DNA of 64,000 nucleotides from Pseudevernia furfuracea (lineage: Eukaryota; Ascomycota; Lecanoromycetes; Lecanorales; Parmeliaceae). The position numbers and the translations under genes were made by a program. The stretch is taken from assembly GCA_022315425.1 (NCBI GenBank), contig JAIUPT010000033.1, positions 1,860,001 to 1,924,000 on the forward strand, written 5' to 3'. Below, one piece after another: positions 46,161-55,958 of the stretch. Under the pieces are notes generated by a model, which saw only the letters and a list, made by a program, of their open reading frames with translations, was not told the DNA's origin and searched no databases. The first letter of the stretch is position 1; each line of letters starts with the position of its first letter.

Positions 46161-47303
46161 CTTCAAAAAGGAGGAGATCACTTAGCAACCTTGGAGAATG
46201 TAAGGCCAGCGAGATTGCTTGCAAAGACAAAGTCGAAAGTCAAGTGTGATCCAGGCCTAGGGATGGCTTCAATTACACCTTGGCAGGTGGGGAGACCTAA
46301 TATTGAAGGATCGTTGTGGGACAGCACCCTTTTGAGATCTCGACTATCGGCGAGAAGGTTCCAGAATGTAGGTCGTTGGTAGTGTACTGGTACTTGTGAT
46401 TGCCATTATGGACCCTTCCGGCTGTTTTCGTCTGTGTCTTCCACATGGGCAGAATCATTAGATTCTGCGAGGAAAGTGCTATGGTGACGACCTTCACCTT
46501 TAAACGACCAGGTTGGACCGAGGCTTCGATACAGATATGACCCCGACGCGAGAGCTTGTATGGTAACGCTACTGAAGAGGCTATGGGGGGTTTTTGCTTT
46601 TCACCTACGCACTTGATGCCATTTTCTTTCCCTCTTCGCCTTACCTCTACCTTGAAGGCAAGAGCTTGCGGATTCTTCAATCAGAGTTGGACGCGCGATA
46701 TGGACAAAATACTCCATTGATTTCCCTTTCCTCAAAATGGAAGTCAAATGAAATTGTATCGACTTAGCCGTGATTGACACTAGGAGATCAAAAGCAAACT
46801 AGTTGGGACGACGTGCTAATATTTATCTTCGAAGGTTGAAAAATGTACAGAAAACTTTTCCCATACCAATGGCCCAATGCCTCACAGAAAATGACATTCT
46901 GCAGCCTCACCAGCTTTTCTAACACACCCTGTTTTCTACCCAGCAAGCAGACCACTAGCATTGCCCGCCTCCCCTATCCCTCCCTCGGATCTCAGCAAAG
47001 TAATCCTAATCCCCCCTCCATTGCTCGTGCTCGCACTTGATCAAGCAGGTTCGACAGAAAAGAATCATGTGCCGATTCTGAATGCGGCTAGTTCAGATCA
47101 TGTAAATTGGCACCTCATATGGCACTACAGATCAAGATTTAAATAGCACTTGGAGTAATGACTAATGAATGACTCCGGATGAATTTCGCAAGGAGCCTTA
47201 CCGACAACGTCGTGGTGGATGTGAGTAAGGTAGATAGTCTAATTCCTGGTAAGTCTAATCTCCCCGGCCACAGAGCGAAAGCATATTGACCGTACAGTAT
47301 CTC
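46161..47303. other. region without supported gene, possibly more relic sequence
   Basis: A minus-strand frame at 46297-46680 is open but has no ATG, no known motif and no partner exon. The rest is AT-rich with no recognised feature. It may contain more eroded coding sequence linked to the NACHT relic. Confidence 0.35.
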
Positions 47304-47966
47304 TCACCCCTGCGTAATATTTTTTAACTTCTGACTTGGTCTATCCTTCTCCACAATTCCCAACCCCACGGGCCCCAAAACTTCATCCACGACATAGAAA
47401 TCTGCACGCACAAACCTCCCACCCCGATACAGAAACTCCCACGCGCCTTTCAGCACATTTTCCACCATGCCATATGTGAGATGTTTCTGGCGGTCTGCGG
47501 GCCAGTTCATGACGGCGAAGAAACAACCGGTAAGGTCGGGTTCACTCGTGTACGGATCATCACTGTGGAAGAGGACATCATTGGCGGCTTGGTAGTGCGT
47601 GGCGATATAGCGGCGGAGCTTGACTTGCGTTTGAAGGATGGTGCGGGCCATGTCTTGGGGTTCGATGGAGGTGGAGTCGAGGTTGAAGCGGAGGGTGGTG
47701 GGTGTGTTGGGAACTAGGTAGTCGATCACATCATTGGCTTGAGGAGATGAGAGGTCAAACAATCTGTCCGACAGCGGTGAGCGAGTGGATCATCGGAGGC
47801 GTTGGGGGAGCGCTTACGTTGCCGCTGCCGAAGTGTTGCTATTCAGGTCTTCGTTCAAGGGATACAGATTGCGCTGGTGGGCGGGCGGGATCTTCGGAAT
47901 ACTCGGAATAGCGACGATATTGCTTGCGAGCAAGAACAAGAAAAAATAATAGAAGAAACCCGCCAT
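47304..47966 (-). CDS. small secreted or membrane-anchored hypothetical protein
   Basis: Exons 47818-47966 and 47304-47763, with a 54-nt intron (47764-47817), give 202 aa from ATG 47966. An in-frame ATG at 47990 would add eight residues and weaken the signal peptide. The N-terminus MAGFFYYFFLFLLASNIVA is a strong signal peptide or anchor. The rest has a conserved-looking domain (QVKLRRYIATHY, VLKGAWEFLYRGGRFVRADFYV, VGLGIVEKD), reminiscent of uncharacterised fungal secreted proteins. No catalytic motif is seen and no function is assigned. Confidence 0.65.
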
Positions 47967-49075
47967 CTCAAAAGATGTACACGGCGCCATAAATCCAGGT
48001 GTTGTGAGGAGACTGCTTAGGGCACGGACCTTAAAAACACCAAAATTTCTTGACGATAGGAGCAAAAGCGACAAGCGACAAGGGCTGAAGCGATAGGCGG
48101 AGTAGAGAGAATGAATAAAAGCAACGAAAGACGCAGTAAATTGATTCGCTCTTGCGCCCGCGACACCTTGATGTAAAGTTTGGGAAAAACTTGGCCAAAA
48201 AGTTTCAAATCCTCAATGTGTCTCGAGAAAGCCACGCAGTAAATGCAAACTGTATAAGTTAGCTGCGTCAGTCGATAGAAGATTCAATTGCCCGCTATTG
48301 AATTTGTTCGAAAAGGGGGAACTCACTCTAAACCGTACCGTTCGTATATCAGCATCAAGTGAGATGCTCGGCAAGGATTGAGTCTTGGTCCCACCGAAGC
48401 GAAAAAGACCTTCGGTCAAAACTGACTGGTGGAACGACAGTATCAGATAGGCAAGGATGGTAACGCCAGGCTTCGTTTTCCGTCAAAGAACTGTGGAAGA
48501 CTTTGAACGAGACTTCTAAATTCCACCCACCTACGACCTCATATCAGATGGCTATTCTAGGGAGAAACGATCCTGCATCTCAGGGTCGTTGAGAGAACGG
48601 GATGCTCAAATTTCGGGGTGCTACATGAGGGTCGATGGATCTTGGTGTCGGATATGGGCTCGGATGTAGTTACTGCGTACTGATTTTGGTGCTCAATGTT
48701 GACTATGAGTCTAGTATGAGATTTGAGTTGGAGCTTGAAACCCGCTGAAGGGATGTAGACGGACATCTAAATGGATGTTGCCCGTCACTAATGACGAAAA
48801 GCAAGCAAGAATGTGTTGACACATAATTTTCATTTCACTCTTTCCGAAAAACTTGTCTCGTGGCCTCAGTGTATTCTCAACCACGCGTCAATTGTAGTTG
48901 AGAATAGACGACTTGTCCACGGCTGGATTACTCTAGTATCAGGAACACACTTGAGGCGAGTCGCTCGTACGCTTACCCCAATGATTGAGAACAGCAACTA
49001 AGGCTTGTCGCACAGAACGCAGAGTGCTCTTCCAATCCTGTTGAGGCTGTCATATGTTTCCACGCATACAATAAC
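47967..49075. other. intergenic region, no supported gene
   Basis: About 1.1 kb between divergent genes; only short frames without motifs are present. Confidence 0.4.
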
Positions 49076-49948
49076 ATGGATTCGGTAATCATGTCCGCGA
49101 AAAGGTATGGCCAATCTCAATACTACAGGCAATTAGCTAATTCAGGTAGCAGCCTCTTCACGTCCCCTCCGTTCAAATTCATTGTCGATGATACCCCGAT
49201 CTACATCCATGCCAGCCTCATCGCACAACACTCAAAGCCATTAGAACGGATGATCAATGGTGGCATGGCAGAGGCCCAACAAGGATTTGCAGTGCTTAGA
49301 GAGGTTGACGAAGGGACGTTCATCCGCTTCGTTCAATGGGCCTACAACGGATACTTCACTGAAGCCAGGCATGAACTCAAGCGCAATGATAATCACAAAA
49401 ATTCTACGCCTAGTGTGAAGATATATAAGAAATTTTCGAAAAAAAGTCCTTTCTCGGGATATTTGGAGGATAGCGATGAGGATCTGCTGTCATCTAGCAC
49501 GAAAAGAGAAGCCCTCAAAGAATCCTTCATGAAACGCACATGCACAACCCGCCAAAGTTCTATCAGCATACCTCATCCACGAGCCAATGAGGGCCCGACC
49601 GAAGACTACACAGATGTCTTCCTCTGCCACGCTCGCCTCTACGTCTTCGCAGAACAATACGACATTCAGCCTCTCAAGGCCCAGGCTTTCGATGAGTTGC
49701 AGCTCACTCTTGCCAGCTACACCTTATACACAGAGCGCACCGGCGATATCGTCGCCCTTATGCGCTATATCTACGCCAATACCGGTGAGCCGGTGGCCGG
49801 TGTCGAGGATCTGCGCACGTTGTTGACGGCTTACATGGGTTATGAGATGGATGTCCTGATGAAGGATAAGGCGTTCAAGGAGCTGATGTTTGAAGACGGC
49901 GGGGCGTTGCTTGGAGATTTCATGGGGGTGGTGGAAAAGAGGATCTGA
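49076..49948 (+). CDS. BTB/POZ domain protein
   Basis: An intronless 290-aa frame from ATG 49076. The BTB fold starts at FKFIVDDTPIYIHASLIAQHSKPLERMINGGM and continues with EVDEGTFIRFVQWAYNGYF. The C-terminal part has the VFLCHARLYVFAEQYDIQPLKAQAFDEL segment typical of fungal BTB-only proteins. Between them is a Lys/Ser-rich spacer of about 75 residues. BTB domains mediate dimerisation and Cul3 binding; in fungi most such proteins are uncharacterised. It lies in the gene-poor accessory stretch but has no visible defect. Confidence 0.8.
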   Translation: MDSVIMSAKRYGQSQYYRQLANSGSSLFTSPPFKFIVDDTPIYIHASLIAQHSKPLERMINGGMAEAQQGFAVLREVDEGTFIRFVQWAYNGYFTEARHELKRNDNHKNSTPSVKIYKKFSKKSPFSGYLEDSDEDLLSSSTKREALKESFMKRTCTTRQSSISIPHPRANEGPTEDYTDVFLCHARLYVFAEQYDIQPLKAQAFDELQLTLASYTLYTERTGDIVALMRYIYANTGEPVAGVEDLRTLLTAYMGYEMDVLMKDKAFKELMFEDGGALLGDFMGVVEKRI

Positions 49949-50147
49949 AGCGGATGGCAGCTCGGTGGATGATATGAAGGCAGTTGGTTCAACGATCTAT
50001 TGAGATCACTTCAACTGGCAGTACTGAAGGTTGTCTTGACATCAGGCGACCATGATGATGACAGGGCGTGCGGCTAGGTTATCAGATTATCAGAGTGACA
50101 CAGAACCCTTTACAGCACTGGCTGACCGCTCTTCTCTAACGCCCATT

Positions 50148-50930
50148 TCACCTACTCATCCCAACCCAACCCTGGCAACGCCAACCACTCATTCGCCAGA
50201 GCCTCCTCCAGCAACCTAGATTTGAGAATCTCATAAACTGGCAAGCGCGGTTGTATCTCTCAATAAGATCGATCAAGGAGTCATCCTCGATAAAACTATC
50301 ATGATCAAGAACCTGACTGAGAGAAGAGAGAAGCCCTTTCAGGCCAATGGTTGCTTCTTCGATGATTGTCAAGCTTTCTGGCTTGTCCTCTGCGTCCAAA
50401 ATCTCACTCCTGAGCACATCGAGTATTTTTTTGGTGTTTCGTTTTGTGCAAAATTGGTGAAACCGTCTTCGTTGAACTTCTCGAAATTGACTGCACTGGA
50501 CCCTCGTCCTGCAAGGTTTTAAGTATGTAAGTCAACCTAGAACAAAAGTGATCTAAGCCTGTTTTTCTGCTGAGAAGTTTCAAGACCTACACTGAGGTAT
50601 AATATACTCACGAGAGCGGGTAATCTCGTGTTCATGCGCGGGGCCCTTCTCCTGTCTACTCTTGAAGAAGTCGGTGATCTTCCCACGCTCTTGAATGCAG
50701 TTTCTCAAGGCTGGGAGCACATGCTTCGGAAGAGCAACACACTTAGCCTTTACCACTCGAGCTAGGTGAATCATCTGTTTGACTGACACCAGAGAGTGGT
50801 TTTGGATATTACATGCGCCGCCTTTGTCAATCAACCAGCCTTCCAAGACCCTGGGGCTCTTTTTGTAATATTTATAGTCGGCATAGAGAACAAAGGAAAG
50901 TTTCGCTCCCGAGGCATGGTCTGACTTCAT
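50148..50930 (-). CDS. DUF6604-like hypothetical protein, frame problems
   Basis: Exon 1 starts at ATG 50930 and reads LSFVLYADYKYYKKSPRVLEGWLIDKGG, like the start of the fungal DUF6604 domain (YKxxT..WL). A donor GTGAGT lies near 50613. The expected continuation (KKILDVLRSEILDAEDKPESL) is open from about 50460 to 50230, but the standard CTTGCAG acceptor gives the wrong phase. Near 50250 the better-looking end (PVYEILKSRLLEEALANEWLALPG) is again in another frame. Either an unusual splice pattern or small indels are involved. DUF6604 proteins are of unknown function, often N-terminal to other domains. Confidence 0.4.
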
Positions 50931-51395
50931 GATCGTAGCCAGGTTCTCTCCACATCATCTGCGCTGAATTTGGACGTGTGCTGAAGACTGAGGCTTGATG
51001 CTGTGCCTTTTCTAGTGGAAAGGTAGCACCATACGGATGGCGAGAGGGTCGGGGCTAGGTTGAAGGATTCCGGGAGCGGGGACTCTCGTGCGTATGCGTA
51101 TATGCAGGTCTAGCTGTTGGTCAGCTCAGCCTAATTTGTAGGCTTGTATACCTACTCGCACGCTGTAAGGATAGGACATGGAGCCATTGATATAAACTTC
51201 CTGGCTGCGCATGGTGTATACTGCTAAGTCCTGTACAGATTCAAGGTGTACAGGTGAGAAAGCCTGGTGTGACAAACGAAATCCCGAGAAGAACGAATGC
51301 AGAGCCGAAGGACGAAAGGGTCACTGGTTGCAATCTCCACCCAGAATATACTAGGATCCTATTTCATATTTATAGTTGATTGGAAGAGAGCGCTT

Positions 51396-51902
51396 TCAAA
51401 GCCGGTCATGGTAAAGTATTTCGACGTCATCGTCTTCTTCAATGAGTTTGTTATTAGGGTCCCCCATTCGACCCCAGTCTACGAAGAAAGCGGTTTCGTC
51501 CTTGACTTGGACGGCCGGAAGAGGTCTCATGATTGCAGGAAAGAGTCCTAGAAGCTCTCTACTAACAAGAAACTCACGGTTTGCTGCTAGCAAACACTCA
51601 AGTATTACTAGCCCCCAGCGAATATTGAATTTCAGCAGATATTCGGCGTCGTTGTCCTGTCCCATGGATTGGAAAGGGGTAAAATTCAGGGGCAAGCGAC
51701 CGAACACCAAAACCACATTTCGTACAACAAGTATCTCGCAATTTTCCGAAAAGCAGCTTTTGATGTTCTGCCGAGTCATTTTACACCCAAGGCGCCAATC
51801 CATGGGATAGATCAAAGAATCTTGCTCTACCTCGTACCTGATCAAAACGCTCTCGCTCTTTGTTTCCGGGACGCTTTGCATTAAACGATCTGGACAACGC
51901 AT
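51396..51902 (-). CDS. hypothetical protein, function not recognised
   Basis: The frame from ATG 51902 to the stop at 51396 encodes 168 aa. It has protein-like composition (LIYPMDWRLGCKM, EILVVRNVVLVFGRLPLNF, RWGLVILECLLAANREFL) and an acidic C-terminus. The frame remains open upstream to 51929, so an earlier exon is possible. No family is recognised. It could be an exon of a longer gene on this strand or a relic. Confidence 0.3.
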   Translation of the reverse strand: MRCPDRLMQSVPETKSESVLIRYEVEQDSLIYPMDWRLGCKMTRQNIKSCFSENCEILVVRNVVLVFGRLPLNFTPFQSMGQDNDAEYLLKFNIRWGLVILECLLAANREFLVSRELLGLFPAIMRPLPAVQVKDETAFFVDWGRMGDPNNKLIEEDDDVEILYHDRL

Positions 51903-52201
51903 AGACTTGGTTCCCTCAAATCTTGGCAATTGTCTATTGACTGAACTACTGGGCTAGATTCCTTGAGGTAGCATTGTACTTTTCGTAAAACCGAGTTCAG
52001 ACAGTCGTAAAGGAGGTACGAATACGACTCAGGGAAGCCCGAGTACCCGATCACGCGCTCGAGCCAAGGCTTGGCGGATCTCTTCAACCTCGCTGGCCCG
52101 CTGGCTCATCGCCCTCTACTTCACCACTTTCCCAATCGTCTTGTATTCTATGACATCGCAGTAAAGACACGAACACCACGAGTATCACTTCAATACATCA
52201 T

Positions 52202-53068
52202 GGAACTGAGCACTTCTTCATTGCCATTGCAGTCTGATTCCGACGCCGACACCTCGAACGCCGCGGATTTCACTTTCTCAGCCTACCTGTTGAGCTTCGC
52301 CTCCCTATCTACAACGAGCTTCTAGTCCAGTCTGATGACATGCTTCGCACATTCTGCGCGTGCAAGTTTTGTGCAAATGTGAAGAGTCGTACCATCGGCA
52401 GAGACTGTCTGAGCCCTTCGTTACTGCGCACGAACAAAGCTATCTAAAAGGAAGCCTTACCTGTGCTTTACTCCAAGAACGTGTTCCCCTTTTTCTGCTA
52501 TGGGCCATTCCGATGTTCAGGTAGAATGATTGTTTCATCCCATCGCCCAGGTCAACCTGGGATCATGGCACGTGGACCCCTTGCAAATCGCCACAGTGTA
52601 TGGGCCGGGGTAACTAGGATCATCACATGTCCTTGTGATGCCGCCAAGCCGCATATGAGAAGGATTTTCCTCCAGCTCAACTGGGTTTAATCACACGATA
52701 GTTGAGGGTTTCCTAACCCAGTGGTGGCAAGCTGTGGAGAGCGACGTCCTACGTTTGTTCCCGGGCTTAGAGCAGATTACGGTCCAGATCTCACCGAGAG
52801 AGATTACAACGCCGACCTTCTGTATGGTCTTTCAGCGAAAGGATTTGATGGCAGAAGGTAGGCAGAACTACAAAAGCATTCCGGCGGATTCAGCATCACG
52901 TTTGCATGCAATAGCAAAAAGTAGAAAAGGTCTACGCAATATAGAGGCCATACGTGATTTAGTCGTTACCTCCCATACGCAAGGAGAGATGGAAAAAAGT
53001 GCACCTTTGGTGTGGAATAGGTCAGCTGGACTGATGACTATCTGCTTGCTGCGGGGCCCGAATCCATG
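52202..53068 (+). pseudogene. 2EXR-type protein pseudogene
   Basis: ATG 52202 opens a Ser/Asp-rich leader that shifts frame near 52270. The domain LSLPVELRLPIYNELLVQS then follows in another frame, with a TAA at 52445-52447 inside KAI-stop-KEALPVLYSKN. That segment aligns by eye with KQICSEALPILYAKN of the intact gene at 53787. Later pieces, MESDVLRLFPGLEQITVQ and beyond, are in a further frame. Fungal 2EXR proteins resemble F-box-type proteins of unknown function. This copy looks inactivated. Confidence 0.45.
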
Positions 53069-53786
53069 AAAGCATTCCGTACTGAGATGCACCTTGGATG
53101 CCGTTGAAACTAAAGGACGATTCTCTGACAAGACTGACGATCAGGGGGTGATTAGAATGTGGCGGTACTTGGCGCTGGAGAGATAGGCGCTCCCGGCTGT
53201 ACATTTCAACTCTTGAAGTGCCTTCTCCCTTCTCCCTTCAGATTTCTTATTATCATTCCTGCCTGCCTCTCAACAATATCGATTTTGTGAAAGTACACGC
53301 CCAAACTTCCAATCCCGAACTTTGACATCTTCCTATCAACTTCAACAATCCTGACACTTAGGCTAGTCCGAGCATCATCCGCGTTCCCCGTGCTCGGGTC
53401 TCATGGTACTCGTAGGAACACGATCGAACAACAACACAACCGCTGCTAATCCCATCAGATCCTTACATGCAACTCAGTCATACCCCTCAACACAACCCAC
53501 GCCTCCACATCTCTACCACAAGACTTCTTCGTCAGTGATACGAATGTTCCCGCTCTTAGAAGTTGCTAATTCATACAAGATCGATGTCTCATGCTACAAG
53601 TCTGCCACTGGTACCTTCGTCCAATATGGCAGACTTGACGTTGAACAGTAAGGGCTCCCGAACTCCAAGCGCAATAAGTTTTGGCCAAAGTAACCGACTG
53701 TGACAGCTCTTGCTGCTCCAACAGCTCTACCCCAAGCCCAAGAACATACGCAGTGCGCTTCTCCGCCTACTACATTCCACCGTTTC

Positions 53787-54737
53787 ATGGAGCTTCCTAT
53801 CGAGATTCGCCTTCTGATCTACAACGAGTTGATGGTCGAAAATGTCAACCTATATCGCGCCCGATGTGACTCCTGCGAACCACGTGAGAAGTGCTGCCGT
53901 CCGACCAGCCTCTTATACCGCAAGACGCTCGCCTGCGCACAGATAATCTGGATAAGCAAGCAAATCTGCAGCGAGGCCCTACCAATACTTTACGCCAAGA
54001 ACATCGTTCACATGATATGCCGGGAATGTGAGTCTGCAGTGACCGCCCCACTCTGGTTTCCCCTAGCCGAGGCGCACGACCTTCCCACTGACCCCATCGA
54101 GCATTACCATCGCCATGTCAGGAACATCGCGATCGCTTACCAGGTCGGCAATATTCTGCCGCTCGACGACCTCAGGGAATTCCCTGTCCACTGGCCCGGA
54201 ATGGAGAGTCAAATCTTGGCATGCTACAAGAACACCGAGCACGTCAGTCTACGCCTTCGACTATACTACCGCCTCGACGTTACATTCGATCTCGTCCGTC
54301 GAAGCTGCAAACCCACGACCGAACGTGTCCCCGACTACAAGAGCTCGCTCGTGGAACACAGTGTGAACGACCCAGAAGACTACAGTGTCGATGAAAAGAA
54401 TGACGGTACGATGCTACTGGCAGCTTTGGAAGAGATGTGCGATGCGGTGATACTGTCCAATGCCCAAGGGGAGCTGAGAAATACAAAATTTGCCGTACAT
54501 AGTATACGCTGCAAGCCATTTCCACCAAGAAATACGAAGGAAATCGCGCTTTATCTGGGATGCCACAAACACAGTGCAAGCGACGAAGCAATCGAACAAA
54601 TTCTCGCAGGGCCATGTCTGAGAGACGAGAGGCGGCCGTTCAAGGCAGAAGCATTGATGGAGTTGGCCGGTATATCTGATGTACAATTCCATACATGTTC
54701 TAGCGGCTATCAATGCATGTATAACTGCATTCCATAG
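53787..54737 (+). CDS. 2EXR (F-box-like) domain protein
   Basis: A 316-aa frame from ATG 53787 begins MELPIEIRLLIYNELM, the 2EXR/F-box-like core of many fungal proteins. It continues with a Cys-rich stretch (RCDSCEPREKCC), then IIWISKQICSEALPILYAKNIVHM. The same frame is open upstream to about 53700 with a plausible leader (PTTFHRF), so a first exon may be missing from this model. No enzymatic motif is present and function is unknown. A decayed paralogue-like copy lies about 0.7 kb upstream. Confidence 0.65.
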   Translation: MELPIEIRLLIYNELMVENVNLYRARCDSCEPREKCCRPTSLLYRKTLACAQIIWISKQICSEALPILYAKNIVHMICRECESAVTAPLWFPLAEAHDLPTDPIEHYHRHVRNIAIAYQVGNILPLDDLREFPVHWPGMESQILACYKNTEHVSLRLRLYYRLDVTFDLVRRSCKPTTERVPDYKSSLVEHSVNDPEDYSVDEKNDGTMLLAALEEMCDAVILSNAQGELRNTKFAVHSIRCKPFPPRNTKEIALYLGCHKHSASDEAIEQILAGPCLRDERRPFKAEALMELAGISDVQFHTCSSGYQCMYNCIP

Positions 54738-55205
54738 ATTGCTCCTTTCATCTGATGTTTGTAGGACCATTCTTTGTTATCCATGAGGTCTTATACCTCA
54801 TGGATCCCACCATAGATCTACATGCTTTCTATTCTTCATCCACTGTAGCCTATGAAATCTGATACCCAACGCACCTGATCACGTGCCTTGAGTAGGATGG
54901 AAGGGTTGGGTATGGGCCCTGACGAGAGCCTGCTAGGGATTAAGGGGGAGACAAAGCTTGAAGGCATGGATGAGCAGGGTCCGTCCTTCATCCATCTCCC
55001 AGCCGTTCTTAGTTGAAAATCCAAGTACTGGTACTGGACCTCAACTTTTCAACCTCACAGTCCCCCCTTCTTCTTCTTCTTCTTCTTGTTCTTCTCTCTC
55101 CCTCTCCCCAAAGCGCAAGAATGCACAGAAAGGGGAGACGCACCCAAGGCCGTGCTATACCATCTTTGGCTGGTTGATCCTATCCACCGCGTCAAGCTGC
55201 GCCAA

Positions 55206-55345
55206 AGATACATACATACATACACACATACACACATACACACAGACTGTATCTAGACCAACCTTTGGCGTTCTTTGCTCCAGTATATTGATAGATCGAT
55301 AGATAGACAAGACAGACAGACAGATAGACAGACAGATAGATAGCA
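55206..55345 (+). repeat. compound ACAT/CACA and GATA/GACA microsatellite
   Basis: Tandem TACA/CACA units at 55206-55244 are followed, after a short spacer, by GATA and GACA units to about 55345. Confidence 0.9.
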
Positions 55346-55767
55346 GGTCTCAACCTCATTCCCTCAACCTCCTCATTCCCCAACCTCCTCATTCCCTCAA
55401 CCTCACAGGGTGAGTGAGATGTTCCCTTCCATCTTGTTCATCCCACACAAGCCTATTATTATCATCATCATTATCATTAGCCTACCTAGCTACCGTAGCA
55501 AACTTACCTTACCCTTACCTTAACCTTACCCAGCCTTACCATACCCCATCTCATCCCCAACACCTCTCCCAACCGAACCCTTGCCTTGCCTTGCCTTGCC
55601 CTGCCTTCTACCCGTACCCTGGGAAAGAAAAACTAACTAAAAAGCTCAAAAAGAACAGCACAGTACAGCACAGCACGGATTGGGGATTTTTGAAATGAAA
55701 TAGAATCTACTATGCCATCCGTGTAAGTCAGCATGTTCGAGATATGTAGAGGCGAGGGCCGTCGGTG

Positions 55768-55802
55768 GAGAGAGAGAGAGAGAGAGAGTGTGTGTGTGTG
55801 TG
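55768..55802 (+). repeat. (GA)n(GT)n dinucleotide repeat
   Basis: About ten GA units run directly into seven GT units. It is located downstream of the large BTB/RCC1 gene, in its 3' flank. Confidence 0.95.
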
Positions 55803-55958
55803 CCCAGGATGTTTAAATTGTGTGCGGCGGTGCGCTCTCGGTTGGGCTTTTGCATTTTACATACATACATACCTTACATTGAGAAAGAAGCATGGATTAG
55901 ATGTAGACTTGTATGTATGCTATCATGCCTCATATATATACAATGCGTGCTTCGCCAT

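Larger units (their letters stand above)
54738..55958. other. intergenic region rich in simple repeats
   Basis: No supported gene. It contains several microsatellites: (CTT)n at about 55065-55090, ACAT/CACA repeats at 55206-55244 and GATA/GACA repeats at about 55290-55345. There are also ACCTT- and CCTTG-type repeats at about 55500-55600. Open frames here encode only low-complexity peptides. Confidence 0.7.
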
